A stretch of DNA of 64,000 nucleotides. Origin: Rhodanobacter denitrificans (GTDB lineage: Bacteria; Pseudomonadota; Gammaproteobacteria; Xanthomonadales; Rhodanobacteraceae). Each line of letters opens with the position of its first letter. The first letter of the stretch is position 1. Position numbers and translations under genes: made by a program. The stretch lies in contig QFPO01000004.1 of assembly GCA_003241385.1 (NCBI GenBank), positions 124,001 through 188,000 of the forward strand. Direction: 5' to 3'. Under the pieces are notes generated by a model that ran no database searches, was not told the origin of the DNA, and saw nothing but the letters and a program-made list of their open reading frames with translations. Shown piece by piece: positions 26,440 through 35,086 of the stretch.

Positions 26440-27215
26440 ACGCACTGCGTGCGCTGCAACGACAGTTCGCGGCCTGCCTGCTCGACGGCGACGCCTCGCT
26501 GGCCGACGCCGTGCGCGCGACACCCGGCGCGGATACGGCACTGCGGCTGGCGGTCTACGCGCATGCGTATCGCCAGCGCTTGCACGAGGTGCTCGCCGAG
26601 GAGTTTCCCGCGCTCGCCGCGATGGCCGGGGCCGACCGGTTCGCCGAGTGGACCGCGCGCTACGCCGGCGAGCGGCCCTCGCAGGACCCGAATCTGCGCT
26701 GGTACGGCGCGGCGTTCGCAGACTGGCTGCACGATGCGGTGCCGGCGCAGCCGGCCGCGGCGGCGATGGCACGGTTCGAGTGGGCGCTGTCGATCGCGTT
26801 CGATGCGCAGGACCTGCCGGCGCTCGAGGCCGGCCGCCTCGCGACGCTGCCGGCCTCGCATTGGCCGACGCTGCGGCTGAGGCTGCATCCGCAGCTGGTG
26901 CTGCTGCCGGTCGCGTGGAATCTCGATGCGATCCGCCTGGCCGTCGACGCCGGCCAGGCGCCGCCGCCGCCGGCCGGCGCGCCCGGCACGCTGGCGGTCT
27001 GGCGCCGGCAGCGCCGCGTGCGCTACCGCCGCCTCGAAACCGAGGAGGCGACCGCGCTCGACGCGCTGCGCCGCGGCCTGCCGTTCGGCGCGCTCTGCGA
27101 AGCGCTGGCCGGGCGCTACGGAGCCGACGCCGCACCGCGGGCCGCACAGCGCCTGCGCGACTGGATCGAGGCCGGCTGGATCGCCGAGCGGATCGATGAC
27201 GCCGTATCCGCCTGA
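26436..27215 (+). CDS. bufC: DUF2063 partner protein BufC
   Basis: Protein of 259 aa. The N-terminal DUF2063 domain (about 1-95) has the expected ALRLAVYAHAYRQRLHEVLAEEFPAL signature split over two helices. A C-terminal domain with LHPQLVLLPVAWN and a winged-helix-like end (GALCEALAGRYG) follows. DUF2063 proteins are obligate partners of DUF692 enzymes and are thought to deliver the precursor to them; despite the family's old label they need not bind DNA. It is coupled to bufB through ATGA. Expected to act in the cytoplasm before export. Confidence 0.9.
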   Translation: MNALRALQRQFAACLLDGDASLADAVRATPGADTALRLAVYAHAYRQRLHEVLAEEFPALAAMAGADRFAEWTARYAGERPSQDPNLRWYGAAFADWLHDAVPAQPAAAAMARFEWALSIAFDAQDLPALEAGRLATLPASHWPTLRLRLHPQLVLLPVAWNLDAIRLAVDAGQAPPPPAGAPGTLAVWRRQRRVRYRRLETEEATALDALRRGLPFGALCEALAGRYGADAAPRAAQRLRDWIEAGWIAERIDDAVSA

Positions 27216-27300
27216 CGGCGCCCGGCAGGCGCTCGCGCATCGGCCTACACTGGGCGGGTCGACCGCACTGCGGTCGCCACGCGCCGTCGCGCTTTCGCTC

Positions 27301-28200
27301 ATGCGCCACAACCCGATCGAACAGGTTCTGGAGTCGGCCTTGAACGGCGTGCAGCTGCGCGTCGAGATCGTCGACGATCTGCGCTACTGCGGTGCCTGGC
27401 TCGAGCGCGAGCCGGCGACGCGTCACGGCGCGTTCCATCTGATCGGCGAAGGCCGCTGCGTGATCGAGGCGCCTGCGCTGGGCGGTCCGCTGGTGCTCGA
27501 GGCTGGCGACCTGGTGATGTTTCCGCACGGCAGCGGCCATCTGCTGCGCGCCGCCGACGCCTGCGCACCGGTCGCCGACACCGACGCCGACCCGGGCTAC
27601 ACCAGCATGCTGTGCGGCGAGTTCGCGTTCCTGATCGGCACGCACAATCCGGTACTGCGCGCACTGCCCGATTGCGTGATCGTCCGCGCCCGCGACGGCG
27701 GCGCGGCCTTCGCGCATCTGGCCGCGCTGCTGATCGACACTTCGCGGCGCGGCGGTCTGGGCCGTCAGGTCATGCTCAATACGCTGGCCGCGAGCCTGTT
27801 CATCCTGGCGGTGTGCGGGTACGCGACGCAGAGCGCGCATCCGCGCGGCCTGTTCGCCGGGCTGGCCGATCCGCGCATCGCGCGCGTGCTGCAGGCGATC
27901 CACACGCGCCCCGACCAGGACTGGTCGATGGCGCGTCTGGCCGATCTGGCCGGCATGTCGCGCAGCGCGTTCGCCGAGCGCTTCACGACGCTGCTGGAGA
28001 CGCCACCGATGCAGTACCTCGCCCAGTGGCGCGTCAGCCAGGCCTGGCAGCTGCTGAAGAATCCGCGCCTGTCGGTGGCCGCGATCGCCGAGCAGCTCGG
28101 CTACAAGAGCGAGCCGGCGTTCCGCAAGCTGTTCAAGCGCCTGACCGGCATCGGCCCCGGCAAGGTGCGCGCTGGCGGCGAGGATCTCGGCGCGCCGTAA
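27301..28200 (+). CDS. AraC family transcriptional regulator with cupin sensor
   Basis: Protein of 299 aa. The N-terminal cupin_6-type ligand domain (about 10-180) includes HGAFHLIGEGRCVIEA and AGDLVMFPHGSGH. The C-terminal AraC DNA-binding domain (about 200-295) has two helix-turn-helix motifs (WSMARLADLAGMSRSAFAER and VAAIAEQLGYKSEPAFRKLF). Upstream distance to bufC is 85 bp on the same strand. It may regulate the bufferin operon, but the family usually senses small organic ligands, so a copper response is not implied. Two histidines in the cupin could bind metal. Confidence 0.9.
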   Translation: MRHNPIEQVLESALNGVQLRVEIVDDLRYCGAWLEREPATRHGAFHLIGEGRCVIEAPALGGPLVLEAGDLVMFPHGSGHLLRAADACAPVADTDADPGYTSMLCGEFAFLIGTHNPVLRALPDCVIVRARDGGAAFAHLAALLIDTSRRGGLGRQVMLNTLAASLFILAVCGYATQSAHPRGLFAGLADPRIARVLQAIHTRPDQDWSMARLADLAGMSRSAFAERFTTLLETPPMQYLAQWRVSQAWQLLKNPRLSVAAIAEQLGYKSEPAFRKLFKRLTGIGPGKVRAGGEDLGAP

Positions 28201-28357
28201 CCGGTTCGCCACGGGACCCGGGCCTCGATCGACGGGCAGACCGGCTCAGCCCCGTTCACGGCCCGGTCGCGCGAGGGCTCGACCCGCCGCGGCGCCAGCC
28301 TGGGCCGGCCGCGTCGCGGCGGTCGCTCCTGGCCGGCGGCAAATCGCCGCACGCCTC

Positions 28358-28375
28358 TCGCGGCGCGCGCCGCGA
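28358..28375. repeat. 18-nt perfect palindrome upstream of ccmF
   Basis: The sequence TCGCGGCGCGCGCCGCGA is self-complementary. It lies about 100 bp before ccmF. In such GC-rich DNA it may arise by chance; it could also be an operator or a stem. A T-run (28401-28406) follows at a distance. Confidence 0.3.
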
Positions 28376-28475
28376 CGCGTCGCAGCAGGGCCGGTCCGTC
28401 TTTTTTGGTAGTCTCGCCGGCTGCGCCCGTTTCGTTTGCCGGATCGGCGCCTCCCCGCCGTCGCCGCGTGCCGCC

Positions 28476-30443
28476 ATGCTCCCCGAACTCGGACAATTCG
28501 CCCTGATCCTCGCCCTGCTGCTGGCGGTGCTGCAATGCGTGCTGCCGCTGCTCGGCGCGCAGCTCGGCAACCGCGCGCTGATCGCGACCGGCCGGCCGAT
28601 CGCGGCCGGCCAGCTGGTATTCGTCGCGATCGCCTACGCGATCCTGACCTATGCCTTTCTCGCGCAGGACTTCTCGGTCGCCTACGTCGCGCAGAACTCC
28701 AACCTGCTGCTGCCGTGGTACTACCGGTTCTCGGCGGTGTGGGGCGCGCACGAGGGCTCGCTGCTGCTGTGGGTGCTGATCCTCAATCTGTGGATCGTCG
28801 CGGTGGCGGCATTCTCGCGCCACCTGCCGGAAGACTTCATCGCGCGCGTGCTCGGCGTGCTCGGCTTCGTCAGCGTCGGCTTTCTCGCGTTCACGGTGCT
28901 GACGTCCAATCCGTTCGCGCGCGAGCTGCCGGTGCCGCCCGATGGCATGGACCTCAACCCGGTGCTGCAGGACCCGGGCCTGATCATCCATCCGCCGATG
29001 CTGTACATGGGCTACGTCGGCTTTTCGATCGCGTTCGCGTTCGCGCTGGCGGCCCTGCTCGGCGGCAAGCTCGACCGCGAGTGGGTGCGCTGGTCGCGGC
29101 CGTGGACCAATGTCGCCTGGGGCTTTCTGACGCTCGGCATCGCGCTCGGCTCGTGGTGGGCGTATTCGGTGCTCGGCTGGGGCGGCTGGTGGTTCTGGGA
29201 TCCGGTCGAGAACGCCTCGTTCATGCCGTGGCTGGTCGGCACCGCGCTGATCCACTCGCAGGCGGTCACCGAGAAGCGCGGCTCGTTCCGCGCCTGGACG
29301 CTGCTGCTGGCGATCTTCGCATTCTCGCTGTCGCTGCTCGGCACGTTCCTGGTGCGCTCGGGCGTGATCACCTCGGTGCATTCGTTCGCGAGCGATCCGA
29401 GCCGCGGCACGTTCATTCTGGCGTTCCTCGCCGCGACGGTCGGCGGCTCGCTGCTGATCTACGCCCTGCGTGCGCCGAAGATCGCCGGCGGCGAGCCGTT
29501 CGCGGCGGTCTCGCGCGAGACCACGCTGCTGGTCAACAACCTGATGTTCGCGTGCGCCGCGGCGATGGTGCTGCTCGGCACGCTGTATCCGCTGATCGGC
29601 GAGGCGCTCGGCCTGGGCCGCGTCTCGGTCGGGCCGCCGTACTTCGGGCTGATGTTCGTGCTGCTGATGCTGCCGGTCGTGCTGCTGGTGCCGTTCGGGC
29701 CGCTGTTGAACTGGCGTCAGGGCGACGTCGGTGCGGCGCTGCGCACGCTGCGGCCGGCGCTGATCCTGGCCGTGCTCGCGATTCCGGCGGCATGGCTGCT
29801 CGGCGACGGCCTGCCGGTCAAGGCCGTCGCCGGCATCGCGCTGGCGATCTGGGTCGGCGTCGGCATCGTGCTGTTCGCGATCGCCCGCTGGCGGCGGCTG
29901 CCGGCCGGGCGCCGCTACACGCCGGAGATGCTCGGCATGATCCTCGCGCATCTGGGCATCGCGGTCTTCGTCGCCGGCGTCATGGTGACCGAGGCGACCA
30001 GCATCGAGAAAGACCTGCGCATGGCGCCGGGCGAGACGGTCACGATCCGCGAGGCGACGTTCCGCTTCGACGGCGTCGGCCATCACGAAGGCCCCAACTT
30101 CAGCGCCGATCAGGGCACGGTCACCGTGACCGTCGGCGACCGCACGATCGCGGTGCTGCATCCGCAGAAGCGCCAGTACTCACAGGGCACCCAGGTGCAG
30201 ACCGAGGCCGCCGTGCAGGCCGGCGTGTTCCGCGATCTCTACGTCGCGCTCGGCGAGCCGCTCGGCAACGAAGGCGCCTGGGCCGTGCGCGTCTACCACA
30301 AGCCGTTCATCCGCTGGATCTGGGCCGGCGCGCTGCTGATGATGCTCGGCGGATTCGTCGCCGCCGGCGACCGGCGCTTCCGCGCGGTGCGCGCGGCCAG
30401 GCCGGCGCCGGCCGGCGCCGTGGCCGCGGAGGCGCAGGCATGA
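28476..30443 (+). CDS. ccmF: cytochrome c heme lyase CcmF
   Basis: Protein of 655 aa with about 15 membrane segments. It has the WWD domain (GWGGWWFWDPVENASFMPWL) and surrounding histidines such as HEGSLLLW and IIHPPMLYMGYVG. It joins heme from CcmE to apocytochrome together with CcmH. Size is normal. It restarts the ccm set after the bufferin block. It overlaps ccmG by 4 bp. Confidence 0.95.
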   Translation: MLPELGQFALILALLLAVLQCVLPLLGAQLGNRALIATGRPIAAGQLVFVAIAYAILTYAFLAQDFSVAYVAQNSNLLLPWYYRFSAVWGAHEGSLLLWVLILNLWIVAVAAFSRHLPEDFIARVLGVLGFVSVGFLAFTVLTSNPFARELPVPPDGMDLNPVLQDPGLIIHPPMLYMGYVGFSIAFAFALAALLGGKLDREWVRWSRPWTNVAWGFLTLGIALGSWWAYSVLGWGGWWFWDPVENASFMPWLVGTALIHSQAVTEKRGSFRAWTLLLAIFAFSLSLLGTFLVRSGVITSVHSFASDPSRGTFILAFLAATVGGSLLIYALRAPKIAGGEPFAAVSRETTLLVNNLMFACAAAMVLLGTLYPLIGEALGLGRVSVGPPYFGLMFVLLMLPVVLLVPFGPLLNWRQGDVGAALRTLRPALILAVLAIPAAWLLGDGLPVKAVAGIALAIWVGVGIVLFAIARWRRLPAGRRYTPEMLGMILAHLGIAVFVAGVMVTEATSIEKDLRMAPGETVTIREATFRFDGVGHHEGPNFSADQGTVTVTVGDRTIAVLHPQKRQYSQGTQVQTEAAVQAGVFRDLYVALGEPLGNEGAWAVRVYHKPFIRWIWAGALLMMLGGFVAAGDRRFRAVRAARPAPAGAVAAEAQA

Positions 30444-30985
30444 GGCTGTCGCGTCTGCTGCCGCTGATCGCGTTCGCGCTACTGGTCGTGCTGTTCGCCT
30501 TCGGCATCTACTGGAGCGCCAACCACGACACGCGCGAGGTGCGCTCGCCGCTGGTCGGCAAGCCCGCGCCGGTCTACGCCCTGCCGCTGCTCGGCGATCC
30601 CGAGCGCCGCGTCGGCAGCGCCGAGCTGGCCGGCAAGCCGTATCTGCTCAACGTGTTCGCGAGCTGGTGCCAGGCCTGCCGGGTCGAGCATCCGCTGTTC
30701 ATGAGCGAGATCCGCCGGCTCGGCGTGCCGCTGATCGGCTTCAACTACAAGGACGAGACCGCCGACGCGAAGCGCTGGCTCGCGCAGTTCGGCGATCCGT
30801 ACGACCAGATCCTCGTCGACTACGACGGCCGCGTCGCGATCGACTTCGGCGTCTACGGCGCGCCGGAGACGTTCCTGATCGACGCCAACGGCGTCATCCG
30901 CTACAAGCGCATCGGCCCGTTCACGCCCGAATCGGTCGAGAGCGAACTCAAGCCGGCGATCGCCGCCCTGGGGGCCGCACCGTGA
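30440..30985 (+). CDS. ccmG: thiol:disulfide reductase CcmG/DsbE
   Basis: Protein of 181 aa with an N-terminal membrane anchor (about 5-25) and a periplasmic thioredoxin fold. The active site is WCQAC (C77, C80), with YGAPETFLID as the cis-proline loop. It reduces the CxxCH cysteines of apocytochrome c. The second active-site spacer, QA, differs from the frequent PT/VP versions but is seen in this family. It overlaps ccmH through GTGA. Confidence 0.93.
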   Translation: MRLSRLLPLIAFALLVVLFAFGIYWSANHDTREVRSPLVGKPAPVYALPLLGDPERRVGSAELAGKPYLLNVFASWCQACRVEHPLFMSEIRRLGVPLIGFNYKDETADAKRWLAQFGDPYDQILVDYDGRVAIDFGVYGAPETFLIDANGVIRYKRIGPFTPESVESELKPAIAALGAAP

Positions 30986-31425
30986 CCGCTCGTCTACGCC
31001 CGCTCGTGCTGGCCGCGCTGCTCGCACTGGCACCGCTCGCGCACGCGATCGATCCGCTGCCGTTCGCCGACGTCGCGCAGGAACAGCGCTTCCAGCATCT
31101 GACGCGCCAGCTGCGCTGCCTGGTCTGCCAGAACGAGAACCTCGCCGACTCCAACGCGCCGCTCGCCCAGGACCTGCGCCAGCAGGTGTTCGAGCAGATG
31201 CAGGCCGGCAAGAGCGACGAGGAGATCAAGCGCTGGCTGACCGACCGCTACAGCGATTTCGTGCTGTACGACCCGCCGCTGCGCGGCGGCACCCTCGTGC
31301 TCTGGTTCGGTCCGGCCGTGGTGCTCGCGATCGGCCTCTTCGCGGTCGTCGCGATCGTGCGGCGGCGCAGCCGCGCGCTCGGCGCCTCGATCTCCACACG
31401 CCCATCCGACGGGGACGACTGGTGA
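30982..31425 (+). CDS. ccmH: cytochrome c maturation protein CcmH
   Basis: Protein of 147 aa starting at GTG inside the ccmG stop. It has a signal peptide, the LRCLVCQ redox motif (C46, C49), NLADSNAPLAQDLR, and a single C-terminal membrane helix (about 108-128). It keeps apocytochrome cysteines reduced and docks with CcmF. This is the short CcmH; the TPR half is a separate gene downstream (ccmI), as usual outside enterobacteria. Confidence 0.94.
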   Translation: MTARLRPLVLAALLALAPLAHAIDPLPFADVAQEQRFQHLTRQLRCLVCQNENLADSNAPLAQDLRQQVFEQMQAGKSDEEIKRWLTDRYSDFVLYDPPLRGGTLVLWFGPAVVLAIGLFAVVAIVRRRSRALGASISTRPSDGDDW

Positions 31426-32675
31426 CGCTACGATTCTTCCTGCTGGCCGCGCTGATGGTCGTGGCCGCCCTGGCGCTCGTCGTGGTGCCGCTGCTGCGGC
31501 GCCGCGGCGCGACGGCCGGACCCGACCCGCGCGCGCTGCGCGCACTCGACCAGGCGCACGCCGCCGGCGTGATCAGCGCCGAGGAATACGCCGCCAAGCG
31601 CGCCACCCTGCCCGTGGTCGCGACCACGGCCGGCACACCGAACCGGCCGGCTTTCGTGACGGTGCTGCTGGTCGCGCTGCTGCTGCCGCTCAGCGCGATC
31701 GTGCTGTACCGGACGGTCGGCACGCCCGAGGCGCTCGACCCGGCCGCGCTGGTCGCCGCCGCACCCGGCGGCGAGCACGGCATGAGCATGGATCAGGCCG
31801 TCGCCGGCCTCCTCGCCAAGCTGCAGCAGAACCCCGACGACGCGACCGGCTGGGCCCTGCTCGGCCGCGCCTACCAGGCGATGCAGCGCTTCGCCGAATC
31901 GCGCGATGCGCTGGAGCGCGCGCGCCGGCTGCAGCCCGACGACCGCGATCTGCAGGTCGAGTACGCGCAGGCGCTTGCGCTGGCCAGCCCTGAGCAGCGC
32001 ATCGACGGCGAGTCGCGCCGCCTGCTCGACGAGGTGGTCGCGGCCGACCCCGCCCATCAGCGCGCGCTGTGGCTGATCGGCATCAGCGAGTACCAGGCCC
32101 AGCGCTACGCCGAGGCGATCGCGATCTGGGAACGCGTCCTGCCGCAGCTGCCGGCCGGCTCCAACGTCGCGCGCAGCATCCAGGATCGCATCGCCGAGGC
32201 ACGCCGCCTCGGCAACCTGCCGGCGCCGGCCGGCACCGGACCGGCCGGCGAGGCGAGCGCCGGCACCGCCGCGGCACCGGCCGACGGCTCGCCCGCCAGC
32301 CCGGCGCCGGCGCAAGCCGCCGCCGCGGGTCCGCGCCTGACCGTCGAGGTCTCGCTCGATCCCGCGCTGGCCGATCGCCTCGCGCCGGACGCGACGCTGT
32401 TCGTGTTCGCGCGGGCCGCCGAAGGCCCGCCGATGCCGCTGGCGATCCAGCGCCTCTCGGCCGGCCAGCTGCCGCTGACCGTCACACTCGACGAGTCCAA
32501 CGGCATGCTGCCGAACATGAAGCTGTCGATGTTCCCGACGATCGTCGTCGGCGCGCGCGTCTCGCGCTCGGGCCAGGCGATCGCGCAGAGCGGCGACCTG
32601 CAGACGCTGTCGGCGCCGCTTGAGGTCACGCGGACCGAGCCGATCGTGCTGAAGATCGATCAGGTGGTGCCGTAG
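31422..32675 (+). CDS. ccmI: apocytochrome chaperone CcmI
   Basis: Protein of 417 aa. Two membrane helices (about 4-24 and 70-90) flank a cytoplasmic loop with VISAEEYAAKR. TPR repeats follow (about 120-270), then a C-terminal periplasmic beta domain (LTVEVSLDPALADRLAPDATLFVFA). CcmI holds apocytochrome c and delivers it to CcmFH. It starts with GTG in the ccmH stop and closes the second ccm block. A small hairpin (GCCGAG/CTCGGC, 32691-32704) lies behind it. Confidence 0.92.
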   Translation: MTLRFFLLAALMVVAALALVVVPLLRRRGATAGPDPRALRALDQAHAAGVISAEEYAAKRATLPVVATTAGTPNRPAFVTVLLVALLLPLSAIVLYRTVGTPEALDPAALVAAAPGGEHGMSMDQAVAGLLAKLQQNPDDATGWALLGRAYQAMQRFAESRDALERARRLQPDDRDLQVEYAQALALASPEQRIDGESRRLLDEVVAADPAHQRALWLIGISEYQAQRYAEAIAIWERVLPQLPAGSNVARSIQDRIAEARRLGNLPAPAGTGPAGEASAGTAAAPADGSPASPAPAQAAAAGPRLTVEVSLDPALADRLAPDATLFVFARAAEGPPMPLAIQRLSAGQLPLTVTLDESNGMLPNMKLSMFPTIVVGARVSRSGQAIAQSGDLQTLSAPLEVTRTEPIVLKIDQVVP

Positions 32676-32760
32676 TCGATCGAGCGCCGGGCCGAGGGCT
32701 CGGCAGCGAGTCCTACGACCCGTGAGAGAATCGGGGACCTCCAGGGAAAGAGGGTTCCCC

Positions 32761-34923
32761 GTGATCCGGCGTGCCGGTTCCGCAGGCAGGCTTCTCCTAT
32801 CCGTGCTGGGGTTCGTGATCTGGACTCACCCGGCCGGCGCGGCCGGACCGATACTTTCCGAGTTGGGCCGCGTGGCCCCTGGTTACGGACCGCCTGCGCA
32901 GAGCGGTTTCGTCGTGATCGACGCCGACGGCGATGGCCTGGACGATTTCGTCTACGTCGCCCACGCCGGCATGCAGTCGAGTCTCTTGATGGTCGCCGGC
33001 ATCAGGAGCGACGGAAGTTTCGGTCTCAAACAATCGCTCCACTTGCCGAACTCGTCGGCGCAGCTGGCAGTGCCGACCGGCGTCACGCTCGATCGGATCT
33101 ACGTGGCCAACTCGAGGTCTGGACGCGTTCACATCTTCGGCGGCTGGCCGTTGAGAGAAGTGGGCGGCTTCGACAGCGTTCTTTACGCCGTGCGAGCCGC
33201 ACTGCTCGACGCCGATCGCGACGGCAATGTCGAATTGTTGATCGGCCGCTATGACAAGGCCGGAAGTGTTCACAGCTACGACGCCCGGTCGGGAGCCCTC
33301 CTATGGCAGACCCCGATCGCGGGTTACGTCAGCTCCTTCGCTGCGGCGACACAGCACGACGGCCGGCCCGCGATTGTGCTGGGCCGGGAAGGGTCGGGCC
33401 CGCCCGCATGGCTCGACGCCGCGACCGGAACACCGCTGGCTCCGTTGCCGCTGATGAGCGCACCGTTTCTCGCCTCGGCGATCTTCGATGACGCCAGATC
33501 GCCTCTGCTGGTCGGAGGCGGCGGGACCGCGCCCGTGCACGTCCTGCAAAGCAGTCCGCCGTGGACACTCCATTGGAGCTATCCGCCTTTGCCCGAAACC
33601 CGAGGCATGCTGGTGACAACTCTCGATGCCGATTCCGGCAACCGGATCATCGTCGGCGACGTTGGCTTTCCATCCGCGCTGCATGTCCTCGACCCGGCGA
33701 TCCGGGCCGAGATCTGGAACTTCGAGACGACCGATCATTTCATCTACAGCATCGGTGCCGGCGATGCCGACGGCGACGGAACCAGGGAGATCGTCTTCGG
33801 TGTACACGAGCCCCATGAGACATGGATCGCCAGCCGGCTGCGCTGGATCGATGCGAAGGACCGCACCGAGAAATGGCGTCTGGAATCCCAATCCGCTCTA
33901 TTCGACATCGTCGCACTGGGCGATCTGAACGGCGACGGCCGGCCCGAGCAGATCGTGGCGGGCAAGTTCAGCCCGATCGGCAAGACCTACATCGTCGACG
34001 CCAGCACGGGTGCGCCGATCTGGGAATCTCCCGACCCGCCGAGTCCGGCGACGGTGCCGCCGATGGTGACGGCGCTGGCGATCGGTGAGCTCCGACCCGG
34101 CTTGCCCGATGTGGTGTTCGGCAGCGATGCCAAGACGGCCGGCCGGCTGACCGTGATCGATGGACGCAGCCGCGAGGTGCGCCTGTCGATCGAGGGCCTG
34201 CCAGGCCACGCACTGGAGGGCCGACGCATCGAAAGCATCGTCGTCCATGACGCCGACGGCGATGGTATCGGCGACATCGCCGCCGCCACCAGTCTCCGAG
34301 ACGGCAGCATCGGCGATCCGCGCGTCTCGATTTTCTCCGGGCTCGACGGCTCGCTGCTCGCACACAGCGATCCGATCGAGTCGATGCCGTATCGCGCCCG
34401 CTCGCTGCTCCTCGGCGATACCGACGCCGATGGTACGGTCGAACTGATCCTGATCACCGGGAACCGCATCCAGGTCTTCGATGGATCGATGTTGATGCCC
34501 CGTTCGACGTCCATCGTCGATTCGATCGGCGGACGCTGGATACCCGGCGATCAGGGCGGCGCGCAAGTACTAACGTTCGACTCCGGCGGCACGATCCGCT
34601 TCCACGATGCACGCACGCTTGCGCAGCGGCGTAGCATTTCGATCCACAGCCCGCTAGCTGCCGTCGACGTACTGGACCGAACGGGCACGCGCTTGATCGC
34701 GCTGGCGATGCGCAATCTGCATGTCGTCAGCGGATCATCGGGCGAGATCTTCGCCCGCAGCACGACACTCGGAGACGTCACCGGCTCTTACACTACCTCT
34801 CTGGCGGTCCATGCACTGAACGACGCCGCCTGGCAGATCGCCGGCGGTACCGATGCGGGCTACTTCCGTTTCCGCGTCGATGTCGGCGAGTCGATCTTCG
34901 AGGACGACTTCGAGGGGCGCTGA
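32761..34923 (+). CDS. secreted VCBS/FG-GAP repeat protein, IFEDDFE tail
   Basis: Protein of 720 aa. The GTG at 32761 follows AAAGAGGG and opens a signal peptide (RLLLSVLGFVIWT, cleavage after AGA). An upstream GTG at 32722 is possible but would add 13 polar residues before it. The mature part is a beta-propeller with at least six calcium-loop motifs, among them DADGDGLDDF, DADRDGNVEL, DADGDGTREI, DLNGDGRPEQ, DADGDGIGDI and DTDADGTVEL. It ends ESIFEDDFEGR, a form of the tail found across this window. GC is lower than in the ccm genes. Surface-exposed; binding partner unknown. Confidence 0.82.
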   Translation: MIRRAGSAGRLLLSVLGFVIWTHPAGAAGPILSELGRVAPGYGPPAQSGFVVIDADGDGLDDFVYVAHAGMQSSLLMVAGIRSDGSFGLKQSLHLPNSSAQLAVPTGVTLDRIYVANSRSGRVHIFGGWPLREVGGFDSVLYAVRAALLDADRDGNVELLIGRYDKAGSVHSYDARSGALLWQTPIAGYVSSFAAATQHDGRPAIVLGREGSGPPAWLDAATGTPLAPLPLMSAPFLASAIFDDARSPLLVGGGGTAPVHVLQSSPPWTLHWSYPPLPETRGMLVTTLDADSGNRIIVGDVGFPSALHVLDPAIRAEIWNFETTDHFIYSIGAGDADGDGTREIVFGVHEPHETWIASRLRWIDAKDRTEKWRLESQSALFDIVALGDLNGDGRPEQIVAGKFSPIGKTYIVDASTGAPIWESPDPPSPATVPPMVTALAIGELRPGLPDVVFGSDAKTAGRLTVIDGRSREVRLSIEGLPGHALEGRRIESIVVHDADGDGIGDIAAATSLRDGSIGDPRVSIFSGLDGSLLAHSDPIESMPYRARSLLLGDTDADGTVELILITGNRIQVFDGSMLMPRSTSIVDSIGGRWIPGDQGGAQVLTFDSGGTIRFHDARTLAQRRSISIHSPLAAVDVLDRTGTRLIALAMRNLHVVSGSSGEIFARSTTLGDVTGSYTTSLAVHALNDAAWQIAGGTDAGYFRFRVDVGESIFEDDFEGR

Positions 34924-34932
34924 CCGCAGTAC

Positions 34933-34946
34933 GAGCCGGGCGGCTC
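34933..34946. terminator. weak hairpin between convergent genes
   Basis: Arms GAGCCG and CGGCTC with a 2-nt gap lie just after the stop of the VCBS protein, with a short T-run about ten bases later. Weak candidate. Confidence 0.3.
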
Positions 34947-35086
34947 ATCCGACGCCTTTTCCAGGCCGATCCGTTTAGCGCCCGATCATGGCGTCGAAAC
35001 GGCTGATGCGATCGTGCGGCGCCATCGCGCCTCCGGCGACGCGATGGACCGACTGCACGGCCAGCGGTGTCCGTCCGCTACGTGCT

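Noticed and set aside
28358..28406. Intrinsic terminator for the AraC gene
   Set aside because: The palindrome and the T-run are about 25 bases apart, so they do not form a standard terminator.
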